Made by a program: the position numbers and the translations under genes. A model generated the notes under the pieces. That model was not told the DNA's origin and searched no databases. It was given only the letters and a program-made list of their open reading frames with translations. Shown in pieces: positions 45,887 to 57,436 of a stretch of DNA of 64,000 nt; positions within the stretch are counted from its first letter, which is position 1, and the number at the start of each line of letters is the position of its first letter. This stretch comes from Sambucus nigra (taxonomy: Eukaryota > Streptophyta > Magnoliopsida > Dipsacales > Adoxaceae), in assembly GCA_949130495.1 (NCBI GenBank), contig OX422210.1, positions 498,395,760 to 498,459,759 of the forward strand. The letters are read 5' to 3'.

Positions 45887-48252
45887 ATGCTTAGGAGGCT
45901 TTACAGTTTAGCCGAGGAGTTCCCATCTTTGAGAGAGAAGCTCTTCGTAGAGATTAGGCGAATAGAGGAAGAGGAGGAGAGGAGACGAGGGGCCAACCCT
46001 AATTGGGTACGACCCATTTTTCCCATTCCTCTTGCCATAATAAGACCCTCTGAGTCTTGCGGGTCGTCTTGTCGTCCAACCGACAGTTATTCGAGAGAGA
46101 TGGATGAGAGAGCGTCGTCGCCAATTGGCATTGGACCTTCTGGAAGAGGAGAGGCGTCTGACCTAAGCCCAGGCCGACAGGCCGAGGGTATGGTTACTTC
46201 CGAGGATGTCATTATGACAACTCTCTCTCCACATGCCTTTCAGATGGCCTTTCCCCAAGGTCGTCTGACAGCTGATGGGGCCGAGGCCGAGGGTGAGGGG
46301 ACTGAGGATGATGATGACTCAGATGACCCAGTTGACACATCTCACGCCTCGTCTTATATTTTCTCGGTCAGGGATCATGACCTTCTTCTGTGGAGGCATG
46401 CATATGGTGTTCCTCCCACCATATCTATGAGGGTTCCCTCTGAGGACGAGAGGGTCTTTGAGGGTGAAGAGGGAGAGTTAGCGGTGTACGAACAAATGTT
46501 CAAGGTAGGTGTCAGACTCCCTCTACATCCTGCTGTCGTAGATATTTTATCATCCCTCGGCGTTGCCCCCTCTCAACTTCCTCCCAACTTTTGGAGGACG
46601 ATCCTTGGTTATGTCTCCTTATGGAAAAATGCTTTCACTGATGAGCCCTCGGCCGATGTATTCTTGGCCTGTTACAATATCACCTCCTCATCTAAACAGC
46701 CTGGGTATTATCACCTGGGGGCGAGGAGGTCTGACAAAAAACTTCTCCACGTGGCACAAACCTCTAACCACGATTGGAAGAAGAGATTCTTCTTTATCTC
46801 CGGAGAGTGGGAGTTCTCTGCCGAGGCACAACCTGTAGCTGAAGGTCCGAGGGTCCCTAAAAGATGGTCTAACCCTTCAATGAAGGCCATGTCAGACCCC
46901 GGACTTAGTTTGGAAGAGAAAGACATAGTTAAATATCTGAGAGGACGAGGGAGAGGGGAAGAACTCGCAAAGTTTGAAGAGCTGATGACCCCTCGGTTCC
47001 TCAAGGAAGCTGGTCTAAGGGTCGGCCCCCTGACAGAACTATGTGAGTTATATTTATTGTTGTTTTTTGTTCTTTTACTTTTTCAAAGTGTTTCCTCTTT
47101 ATCTCTGCACTTTTCTGACGTGTCGTCCTCTTTTCAGGTCATCCTACTGGTATATCGGACTATCTCTGAGAAATGACTGCTCCCAGTTTGTTGTCAGGCT
47201 TGGCCAAGAATAAAGGCAATGAGCCTCAGCAAGCTCCGAGGAAGACGCAGACCACAAGGCCGACACCTGCTGAGCCGACCGTTGATAGACAGAAGAGGAA
47301 AGAGCCCGAGGTCCCCGTAGACCCTCGGCCAGGATCACGGACGAGGGCAAGGGTTGAGGCATCTGAGGGAGCCGCCTCTTCTTCTAGTATGGGGGCCTTC
47401 TGGTCCCAGAACTTGGCATTTTTGAAGGCCGAGCCATCATCACTTATCGCGAACTTGAGGGCGGCCAAGGCGTCAATGTTTTTTGCTCCCTCGACTGCCG
47501 ACTACGAATTCTTGTCTAAGATGCCTCCGGCAAAGGTGTATGACTACGGTCTGCATGCCCTGGCTCAGGTACTTGTCTTGCTTCATTCCCTTAACTGCAT
47601 TCTTTCACCAACTGTATCCTCAACCTCTTAACAAGTTCTTTTTCTTATGCAGTCTGTTTGCGCTTTTACCTCGGCCACCAAATGGATGGGGGAGAATCAG
47701 GAGAAATTTCACGAGGCCGAGAGGGCCATCCAATATGAGGTCGATCTGCAGACTGACTTAGAGACTACAAGGGCTGAGCTAGAGAGTGCCAGAACTGAAC
47801 ATGCAAGGATTCTGGATGAGCTGACGAGGTAGCACGATGAAGACCTGAAGGCCAAAGACTTGCTCATTAAGGAGAAGGATGAAGCCTTGACCAACCTAGG
47901 GACTCAGTTCAAGGCTGAGCTATCTGAGGCAGTGAGGAAGGCAGGGGACGATGCTGTGGAGGCTTATAAACTCTCAGACGAGTTCCAAGGCTTCGGTCTT
48001 GAGTACTTAGAGAGAGGGATCAGGACGGCCTGTCGGTGGGTCGTCCTCAAATTCATCGATGTCGTCTCTTCAGTCCGTCCCTCTCTGGAGGGAGTTCATC
48101 TGGATGACCCCTTGATTACCGAAGCTCTATCCCAGATGAAATCCCAGGTGCACGTTGAGGGTGTCGGAACGTCTGAAGACCATCCAGTCGTGGTCATTGA
48201 GGAGACCTCTCTTATTGATGTTGAGGCCCTGCCCTCTGATGTTGCTCCATAG
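45887..48252 (+). pseudogene. Tat antisense ORF, three exons (PF04195-like, "gypsy-type transposase" family)
   Basis: Exon 1 (45887-47042) has an acidic N-terminal half, then a conserved domain: YEQMFKVGVRLPLHP, LGVAPSQLPPNFW, LGYVSLWK and WKKRFFFISGEWEF. These match the Transposase_28 family found in Tat elements; despite its name the family is not a known transposase and its role is unknown. Intron 1 (47043-47137) and intron 2 (47569-47652) have GT-AG ends, and frames stay in register across both. Exon 3 (47653-48252) has a coiled coil (heptads in 47700-47830). Two in-frame stops (TGA at 47167, TAG at 47830) break it. It is transcribed opposite to gag-pol. Confidence 0.75.
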
Positions 48253-48418
48253 GGTGGCTGTCTGTAGCCTATACCCTCTTGATGTAATCATTATTTTTGT
48301 ACTCTACTTTGAAGAACACTTTGTAATATTTCATTTATATCATTATCTCTCTTGTTGTCTTCCATATTTGCCTTTTGTATGATTTGCATTGTGAATTTTT
48401 TTTTATATTGTCGCTAAC

Positions 48419-49304
48419 CCCTCCCTCGTCTTTCTTTAGGACCATGGTGGGGTCGTCCCCTCCATGCGACCTCATTATAGCCGAGGGACATAATCACCAA
48501 ATTAATGATTTTAAACAGAGTTTTCCCTCGTCTTTCTTGAGGACCATGGTGGGGTCATCCCCTCCATGCGACCTCATTATAGCCGAGGGTTATAATTACC
48601 AATTTAATGGTTTTAAACAAAGTTTTCCCTCGTCTTTCTTGAGGACCATGGTGGGGTCGTCCCCTCCATGCGACCTCCTTATAGTCGAGGGATATAATTA
48701 CCAATTTAATGGTTTTAAACAAAGTTTTCCCTCGTCTTTCTTGAGTACCATGGTGGGGTCGTCCCCTCCATGCGACCTCATTATAGCCGAGGGTTATGAT
48801 TACCAATTTAATGGTTTTAAACAAAGTTTTCCCTCATCTTTCTTGAGGACCATGGTGGGGTCGTCCCCTCCATGCGACCTCATTATAGCCGAGGGTTATA
48901 ATTACCAATTTAATGGTTTTAAACAAAGTTTTTCCTCGTCTTTCTTGAGGACCATGGTGGGGTCGTCCCCTCCATGCGACCTCATTATAGCCGAGGGACA
49001 TAATGACCAATTTAATGGTTTTAAACAAAGTTTTCCCTCGTCTTTCTTGAGGACAATGGTGGGGTCATCCCCTCCATGCGACCTCATTATAGCCGAGGGT
49101 TATAATTACCAATTTAATGGTTTTAAACAAAGTTTTCCCTCGTCTTTCTTGAGGACCATGGTGGGGTCGTCCCCTCCATGTGACCTCATTATAGCTGAGG
49201 GTTATAATTACCAATTTAATGGTTTTAAACAAAGTTTTCCCTCGTCTTTCTTGAGGACCATGATGGGGTCGTCCCCTCCATGCGACCTCATTATAGACGA
49301 GTGT
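48419..49304. repeat. 102-bp tandem array, about nine units (Tat 3' UTR)
   Basis: Units are marked by GGACCATGGTGGGGTCGTCC at 48439, 48541, 48643 and so on, exactly 102 bp apart. Because 102 is a multiple of three and the units lack stops, it forms a 326-codon ORF (48375-49355) that is an artefact. Units are very similar, suggesting recent amplification. Confidence 0.95.
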
Positions 49305-49444
49305 TGTTCTCCAAAGATGTTTCCACGCGTACTAGAACTGATAAACACAAGATGAGAAGAAACACTGATATTTCTCATTAATTTTTCAAGTGTTCTATCG
49401 GAGAAAGACCTCTTACAACTGTCGCTCGATAGGACTTTACAAAA

Positions 49445-52400
49445 CTACTGATAGGATTTCTTCAAATGATCTGCATTCCAAGGGTTGGAAAAGGGTTCCC
49501 CCTCTAGGTTTTCTAGTTTATAGGTCCCAGGGACGACTTCATCGATGACCCTATATGCCAATTAGGATGGAGCTTGTTGGGCTTCTGCCAAGTCTTTTTG
49601 AGGACCAAGTCACCTACCGCAATTGGTCTCTGTTTCACCCTCTGATTGTAAAACCTTGCGGTCCTCTGCTGGTAGGCGGCCTGCCTTATCTCGACATCTT
49701 CCCTCCTTTCCTCAATCATGTCTAGGTCGAGTTTCCTCTCTTCTGTATTTCTCTGGGGGTCATACATTTGGACCCTATGAGTAGGAAACCCAATCTCGGT
49801 GGGGATGACGGCTTCTGAGCCATAAGCTAGCATGAATGGGGTCTCTCCGGTAGAGGTCCTCACTGTCGTCATGTATGCCCACAGCACGGCATATAACTCT
49901 TCGACCCATCTTCCTTTTGCCTCCTCAAGCCTCTTCTTGATTCCCTCTAGGATTGTCCTGTTTGTAACTTCTGTTTGCCCATTGGCCTGAGGTCGGCCTG
50001 GGGTAGAGAAAAATTATTTGATACTCACCCTTTCATAGTACTTCTACAGAGAGGTATTCTTGAACTGAGTCCCGTTATTCGAGATGAGGGTGTTGGGGAG
50101 ACCATATCTGCATATAACATTTTTCCAGATGAACTGAAAGGTCTTCTGCTCTGTAATCGTGACCATCGGTTCGGCCCCTACCCATTTTGAGAAATAGTCA
50201 ATCACTACGATGAGGAACCGATAGTTATTGACTGCTCTTGGTAAGGGTCCTACGAGGTCGATCCCCCACACTACAAATGGCCATGGGGATGTAATGGAGG
50301 TAAGAGGCTGATGGGGTTGGTGAGGGATGGTGGAAATTCTCTGGCATTTATCGCACTTTTTTACATATGCCGCGGCGTCTTTCCCCAAGGTCGACCACCA
50401 GTACCCTTGGGTGATCACCCTCTTCGCCAAGGATCTACCCCCAATGTGGCTTGAGCACGATCCTTCGTGCACATCTTGCAAAATGGATAGGACCTCAGAT
50501 AGGTGCACACACCTAAGTAAGGGGAGTAAAAATCCCTTTTTGTACAAGGTGTCCCCAATGACAGTGAACTTTGCAGCCCTGTATCTCAACTTCTTCCTTT
50601 CTTGCCTTGCCTCTGGCATCTCCCCCTCTTTAATGTATCTGATCAGAGGGTCCATCCACGGAGCTTCTTGAGAAACATTTAGGCAATTGCTAAGTGTTCC
50701 CTCCGTGTCTTCAATAGTTGGCCGAACCAAAATTTCCACTGGGACCGTCCTCCTGATGTCTGTCCTAGTTATCGAGGCCAACCTAGCAAGGGCATCGGCA
50801 CGGCCATTGTCAAGCCTAGGTATCCTCTTTAATTTCACTTCTCTAAAGCCCTTCAGTAACGACCTCACCTTCTCAAGGTACCTAGCCATTCTCTCATCCT
50901 TGGCCTCGTAGGCTCCTAGTATCTGATTCACTACTAGCCTCGTATCACTATGAACCAAAATCTGGCCTACACTAAGAGATATGGCCAAGGAGAGGCCTGC
51001 TATCAAGGCCTCATATTCGGCCTCATTGTTGGAGACCTTAAAGTTGAACCTCAGGGCGTACTCAATGTTTGTGCCGTCGGGTGCTGATACTATTAATCCA
51101 GCTCCACTCTCGCTTTCGCAAGAGGACCCGTCGATGAAGAGACTCCACACGGTGTGTTCTTCTGAGAAACTTCCCTCGGTGAGTGACCCCTATCTAAAGA
51201 GATATCTTCCCTCTTCATTTTCAGCCACTTTCCTTCTAGCGGTGCTTGTCTCAGCCTTATCTACAGGTGTGTCAGTGAGCTCACCTTGTCGGGTATTTAT
51301 CTTCTCGAGGCTCTCACCCTCGGCTTCATCATCTTCCCAAGTAAACTCGGCTACGAAGTCTGCCAATGCTTGCCCCTTAATTAGTGTCCTAGGCTGATAC
51401 ACTATGTCAAACTCCCCCAGCTCTATAACCCAGGCCATTAACCTCCCTGATTTTTCAGGCTTGTGCAAAACCTGTCTAAGGGGAGAGTCAGTGAGGATGA
51501 CCATTGTATGGGACTGGAAGTATGGCTTCATCTTTATCGATGCATGGATCAAGGCATAGGCTAACTTCTCCATCCTTGGATATCTTTGCTCTGCCCCCTG
51601 GAGTGCCTTGCTGTTAAAATACACAGGCTTCTGTACTCCATTTTCGTCTCTCCTAATGGCTGCACTGATGGCTGACTCTGAGATGGCGAGGTACACATAC
51701 AGTCGTTCACCCTGCACGGGTTGTGACAACAGCAAGGGAGACCCCAGGTATGATTTTAACTCCTTAAAAGCCTCATCACACTCTTCACTCCATTCGAAGG
51801 ATTTTCTGAGAATTTTGAAGAATGGTAGACACCTGTTTGTGGCCCTAGACACGAACCTGTTCAAGGCAGCAACTCTCCCTGTGAGTCTCTGAACGTCTTT
51901 AACGGACTTGGGGGTCTTCATCTCAACAAGGGCCTTTATCTTTTCAGGATTGGCCTCGATGCCTCTTTGGTTGACAATGAACCCCAAGAACTTCCCTGCT
52001 CCGGCCCCGAAGACACACTTGGCCGGGTTAAGCTTCATCTGGTATTTGTCCATCGTATTAAAGGTCCTTTCCAGGTCTGCCACATGATCCTCCGCCTTCA
52101 AACTCTTAGTCAGCATGTCATCTATATAGACCTCCATAGACTTCCCAATTTGGTCTTCGAACATTTTATTTATGAGGCGCTGGTACGTTGCCCCAGCATT
52201 TTTTAGTCCAAAGGGCATGACCCTATAACAGTATGTCCCCTTGTCAGTAATGAAGGTTGTCTTCTCCGAGTCTTCAGGGTTCATGAAGATCTGGTTGTAC
52301 CTTGAATAGGCATCCATGAAGCTCATGATCTCATGGACTGCGGTAGCGTCTACCATCTGGTCAATACGGGGGAGAGGGAAGCTGTCTTTGGGACAGTGCT

Positions 52401-55400
52401 TGTTGAGGTCGGTGAAGTCCACACACATTCTCCACTTCCCGTTAGCCTTTGGGACAATGACTGCATTGGCCAACTATTCAGGGTAGATGGCCTATCTGAT
52501 AAATTCAGCATCTTCTAATTTTTTGACCTCATCTCTTATGACCTCATACTTTTCTCTAGAGTAAATTCTCCTCTTCTGCTTTATCGGTTTTGCTCCCTCT
52601 ACCACATTGAGCTTGTGGCACATAATTTCAGGGTCGATCCCCGTCATATCTACATGACTCCACGCAAAGACGCTTCGTCTTCTCCTCAACAGTTTAATGA
52701 GGTCTTCCTTGATATTGGGTTTCAGAGACTTGCCGACTTGGACGGTTTTTTTTGAGTCATCCTCATCGAGGATGATGGATTCTACCTCTTTCGCGACCTC
52801 TCTTTTCTTTAGCTTCGTCTCATCCCTGGGGTCTAGGGTATCAATATTGTAAGTGGTTGTAGCCCTCTTGTGTGCCTCTCTTCCTTCAGTGGAGTTGTAG
52901 TAACATTCTCGCGCTATCGTCTGGTCTACCTGCACTTCCCCCACCCCGTAAGGGGTAAAAAATTTAACCATCTAATGGACCGTAGACGGCACAACTTCAA
53001 ACCTCTTGAGGGCCACACGCCCCAGTATGATGTTGTAGGCCGAGAACACCTGTTCATCCATCACAAAGAAGTTGACCTTCTTGGTAAGCCATCTCGGCCA
53101 CTCGTCCCCCATCCTGACATCGGCCTCATACACTCCAAGGGGATGAACCTTTTCCCCACTAAACCCAATCAATGGATGATGGTATGGGACGAGTCTAGCA
53201 CGGCTGAGGCCTAAGGCTTTGAAGCATGGCCAGAATATCACATCTGCAGAGCTACCCCCGTCGACTAGGATCCTCGGCGCCTCGCACCCGTGCACCCTGG
53301 TAGTGATTACTAGAGGGTCATCATGTGGGGCAAAGAGGCCTTTGAAATCCATTCTTGAAAATCCCACTATCAGAGTGTCCATGTCGACCTTCTTCCTCTT
53401 TTCTGACTTTGCCTCCAGAGAGGTGGAGTGTACTGTCTTCGTCACTGCCTTGGCTTCAGCCACATGGGCCTTCCTATCTGCGACCTCAGACCCTCCTCCT
53501 GCTAGACCCCCGGAGATCATTCCCACTCTGAGCGAGATTATATTAAGCATCTTGACAGGGCCTTGGTCGTCTCTCGGCGGGAGGTCGGGGTCGTCCTCAT
53601 CATCAGAAGGGTCGTCCCCTCTTTTTTGAGGACCTTCTCTACATGCATCGCCTCGCTTCTTTCTGGGGTCGTCCCCTCGGCCCCTCTTGAAGGCACCTTT
53701 GTCGATGTACTTTCTGAGCTTCCCTTCTTTCAACATCTTCTCAATCTCATCTTTCAGAGCAAAGCATTTGTTTGTTATGTGGCCGTGGTCTTGGTGAAAT
53801 TCGCACCACAGGTTCTTGTTCCTCTTGTTGGGGGTTGCCCTCAACTTCTCAAGCCACTTCAGAGACCGGTAACTCTTTATCTCATTGAGAATCTATTCAC
53901 AGCTGACCGTTAGAGGGGTGTAACCAGCGAACTTGTCGTCCGTAGACCTCTTCTTCCCCTCTTTGTTCTTCTTGAGGTATTTACCCCCACTAGCGCCTCC
54001 TTTTTCATCTTCGTATTTTGCGGCCATCGCCTCTTCGGCGTTCATCACCTTTCCTGCTGTTGACAACAATTCAACCATCGTCCTCGGAGGGTCTTCAGCA
54101 AGCTTCCATAACAGCTTCCCCTTTTGGAGTCCTCTAATCAGGGCTGTCATAGCTATGCTCTCCTCATAGTCTTCCACCTCCAGCTTCTCTTTATTGAATC
54201 TGTCTATGTAGTCCCTCAGACTCTCATTCTTCCCCTGCTTAACATAGAGCAGGTGGGTGGTCTTCTTCTGTGGCCTCATCCCAAAGCAAAAGTTATGGAT
54301 GAACCGGTCTGCCAACTGCTTAAAGTTTTTAATGGAATTTTTTGGAAGAGACGTGTACCAGACATGTGCAACCCCAGTCAGGGTACCAGAAAAGGCACGA
54401 CACCTCATCTCATCTGAGGTAGAGTATATGTATGCTGCTGATTGATACATCTCAACATGGTGGACAGGGTTGGTGCTCCCGTCGTATCTTGGGGTGACCA
54501 CAGGTTGCTTGAACTTTGATGGCGTAGGGAAGTTGACTATCTTCGCCACAAAGGGTGAGCCTATGGTGTATCCCCTCTGAAGAGGGTCCCGGATTTTTAG
54601 TATATCAACAATCTTATCCTCCAATCGCTGTATCGAGTCATTCCAGGGCCTCGTAGGGTCGGCCTGGCCGATGTTATCCCCTGCCGCCTCTTTGAGATGG
54701 ACGGAGGGTCCTGTCGCGGCTGGCCTATGTCGGCTGTTTACTTCCCCCTGGCCGTCGTCCCGTCCTAGGGGCCGTCTCCCGTGGGGTCGGTCATCTGCTG
54801 CCTCCCTTCTAGACCTCGCGGCACTTCTTGACCTGGATAATTTTTCCCGCAGGTCATTCACTGGGCCTAGCCTCTCAAAGGCCGACCCCCTGCTTAGGCG
54901 ATCGAAAGCAGAGCCTTTCGGGCGATCGTCAGGGTTTTGCCTTCCGCACTTCCCTCTGCTCTCCTAGAGAGGTCTTACAGTATTATTGGAGACCTCATAT
55001 GGTTCCCAGCATTCTATAGGGTCCTCCTCTCCCTCCAGATCGTCATACCTGTCCTCAGGGTAAGGGTTTCCTTGCCTCCCCAGGCGTAGACGCCGGGGGT
55101 CAGCAACATCCCTACGCCACTAAGGGGGTGGCAGGTCTTTGCGTGCTGCCTGGGGTGGTCCCCTAGCCTCATGCTGCCCGGGGGCTGCTGTCGGAGTAAT
55201 CATCTCAGGTGAGACCCCTGGTGGTCTTAGTATGTTCTGGCTCAAAGCTATGAATTGCTCCTGCATGATCCGCTGGCTCGCTGCCAGAGACTTCAAGGCT
55301 GCCGCCATATCTGCCATCTCAGACTGAGGTGGTGGGTGACTGGAACTGGGTCCTCCCCCATCATCCGGTGGGGGAAGTGGTGGTGGTGGCATCTCCGGTG

Positions 55401-55404
55401 CCAT
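49445..55404 (-). pseudogene. Tat Ty3/gypsy gag-pol polyprotein
   Basis: All pieces share one frame from ATG 55404 until a frameshift near 49560; pol then ends at the TAG at 49445. Order: Pro-rich N-terminus; Retrotrans_gag core (about 54600-54100); CCHC-like CEFHQDHGHITNKC (53805-53764); protease LVDGGSSADV (near 53262, DGG for DTG); RT with CVDFTDLNKHCPKD and YIDD (near 52122); Ty3 RNase H; a second, archaeal-type RNase H from 51150 (FIDGSS, NNEAEYEAL, HSDT); integrase zinc finger (CDKCQR), WGIDLVGP, ISNNGTQF (second catalytic Asp is Asn, 50077-50079) and GQTEVTNR. Nine in-frame stops: 55120, 54964, 53893, 52972, 52492, 52474, 51190, 50044 (all TAG) and 50014 (TAA). Confidence 0.93.
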
Positions 55405-55587
55405 GTGCTTGAGCTGTGAACAACTGAACTGGAAAAAAGACCGGTGAGCTTGAGAACCTTAGTGGGTCTTTTTCAATGGTGAAACATCTCCTCTCAGGGG
55501 GAGAACTGATTCACCATCAGAGTGCCAGTGAGGTCAAGCTGTACAAAGGAAGAGATGTCTTCTCGATTCCCACAGCCGGCGCCAAAC
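55405..55587 (-). other. Tat 5' leader and primer-binding site
   Basis: On the minus strand the LTR end is followed by GTTTGGCGCCGGCTGTGGGA (55568-55587), the GGCGCCG...TGTGGGAA primer site typical of Tat elements. The remaining ~160 bp to the gag ATG hold no ORF. Confidence 0.75.
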
Positions 55588-56340
55588 TGATGATGCTGAA
55601 ATCTAGCACCACCGGATAAGTGATGATGAGCTCAAACAGTAGTAACCATGGCAGCCATGGAGATGTATATGTGTGAGTGTGTAGAAGTGGGTGAGTATAA
55701 GAGGAATAAGACAATGATGTATAGTGGTTCAGCCAATTAGGCCTACATCCACTGTGAGTGTGTGATCCACTAAGTATGGGCACTAATGGCCTTGGATACA
55801 ATGCACGTAACCTCACTTTCTCTCTCTACTGTGTGTACAAGCAGAGTTTTTGCTAGGGTTACAATTATCGATCGATCTCCCCTGTATGGTTGTAGGTGAC
55901 AAGTATATATAGGTCTTGGGGGGTATAGTGTACCCCCCAAGTATGCATGGTGCATGTGAATGATGATCTAGCCAATCCCCTGTTGACACCTGTAGATGCC
56001 AAATGATGACATAATATTCCCTCACGTGAGGGTGTGATTTTGTTATAACGGTCTCCCATGTGCCAGGTGAGCCTCACGCGTCTCCCAAACCACGCGCTGT
56101 GATGATGTCACCCTCGGCCTTTGATATGAGGCCGAGGGCAAAGTTCCTTCCGACAATGAGTCTGGCCTAATTTGGGCCTCGTACTGTCGTACCCTCGGGG
56201 GGTCGTCCCGAGCCTGATGAAGGGTCGGCCCCTGAGGGGTCGTCCGGAGCCTGATGAAGGGTTGCCCCCCTAGGGGTCGTCTGGGCCTGATGAGGCGCAG
56301 GGCGCCCTCAGCATGGCCGAGGGTATATACGGGTATATCA
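55588..56340 (-). repeat. 5' LTR of the Tat element
   Basis: 753 bp with two ~38-bp subrepeats (56198-56285). Intact TG...CA ends. Carries the promoter for gag-pol. Confidence 0.9.
55903..55914 (-). promoter_or_regulatory. TATA box of the Tat 5' LTR
   Basis: CCTATATATACTT on the minus strand, about 315 bp upstream of the LTR end, consistent with a U3/R boundary shortly downstream. Confidence 0.6.
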
Positions 56341-56345
56341 GTCAT
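56341..56345. repeat. Right target-site duplication GTCAT
   Basis: Matches 44401-44405. Confidence 0.9.
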
Positions 56346-56460
56346 TGACCATGATAAGTCCGTGACAAGTACTGTTGTCACAGACCTGTCACGGTCAATG
56401 ATCGTGACAATATTATAAAGTTGTCACGGTCAAAGATCGTGACATGTCCGTGACAACTTT
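56346..56460. repeat. CACTA 5' subterminal repeats, right piece
   Basis: GTCACGGTCAATGATCGTGACA and variants, continuing the array cut by the Tat insertion. Confidence 0.75.
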
Positions 56461-56597
56461 CCCAGCAAAAAACCCTTCCCTCTTCTTCTTTTTCCCACCG
56501 TTTTGGTTTCCCCCTCTCTCTCTCTAAGCGAGTGCTCTTTCTCTCTCTACTTTCAGGTACGATTCTCTCTCTATCTCTCTTTCTCTTCCATTTATAT

Positions 56598-56990
56598 ATA
56601 TGTGTGTGTATATGTGCGTGTGTGTGTATATATGTGCGTGTGTATGTATGTGTGTGTGTGCCTGTGTGTGTGGTGGGGGGAGGGGGCGGGGAGGGGGATG
56701 GGGATGGGGATGGGGGTGGGGCAGGTGGTGTATATGTGCGTGTGTGTGTATATATGCGCGTGTGTGTGTGTGCATGTGTGTGTGGTGGGGGGTGGGGATG
56801 GGGGTAGGTCAGGGTGTGTGTGTGTGTGTGGTGGGGGAAGGGGGTGGGGCAGGGGTGGGGGTGGGGAAGGGGGTTTGTTCTAGGGGGAATGGGGATGGTG
56901 GTGTGTGTGTGTGTGGTGGGGCAGGGGGTGGGGCAGGGGGGAATGAGGGTGGTGTGTGCGTGTGCGTGTGTGTGTGGGGTAGGGCCTTTA
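56598..56990. repeat. G/T-rich minisatellite in the CACTA leader
   Basis: Alternates GTGTGTGCGTGTG runs with G-tracts such as GGGGATGGGGATGGGG. Several low-complexity ORFs cross it and are artefacts. G-quadruplex potential on the plus strand. Confidence 0.9.
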
Positions 56991-57436
56991 GATTCCCCTT
57001 ATTTGGTTTTAGATTAGTAAATTAATAATTATTGCCCATTTCATATGCAAGTAGGCTTGCCCCTCATTAAGAGATAATTGTTGAGATTCGAAGTAACTTT
57101 AATTGTATAACTTTAATAAAATCAATTGTATACTTTAATTGTAAGTTTAATTGTATAGCTTTAATTATATAGCTTTAATGATGATATACTTATAAGACGT
57201 GATGAAATGAATTAATTTAGTAGATGAATTAGAAGGAGTACGGGATACACATTTGTTGGTTTGTTGTTGCTATTGCCATTGGATTACACTGGATAGATGT
57301 TGGGTTGGTTAATTTTAGAAGTGGCATGACCGCTGGATTAATGTCCATATGGGGGTGGGATTTTTGAACTTTTTTTCTAAAATTACTTTGTATCACGAAC
57401 AATATATATATAGTATGATAATTAAATGAAACATAC

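Larger units (their letters stand above)
44406..56340 (-). mobile_element. Tat-lineage Ty3/gypsy retrotransposon, structurally complete
   Basis: Two LTRs (44406-45247 and 55588-56340), TSD GTCAT, ends TGATGATGCTG...GGGTATATCA in plus reading. The minus strand holds PBS (TTTGGCGCCGGCTGTGGGAA), gag-pol (55404-49445), a 102-bp tandem array, an antisense ORF on the plus strand, then PPT and 3' LTR. Dual RNase H, the antisense ORF and 3' tandem repeats are all known traits of Tat elements. All structural parts are present but the proteins carry nonsense codons. Confidence 0.92.

Noticed and set aside
48375..49355. 326-codon ORF of 34-residue repeats
   Set aside because: It follows from a stop-free 102-bp tandem unit; the opposite strand is also open in places. 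No start context or family resemblance.
53219..54445. Plus-strand ORFs opposite the Tat gag and protease
   Set aside because: Shadows of the minus-strand coding frame; no motif of their own.
56503..57025. Several long ORFs rich in Val/Cys/Gly or His/Thr
   Set aside because: Translations of a GT/G-rich minisatellite.
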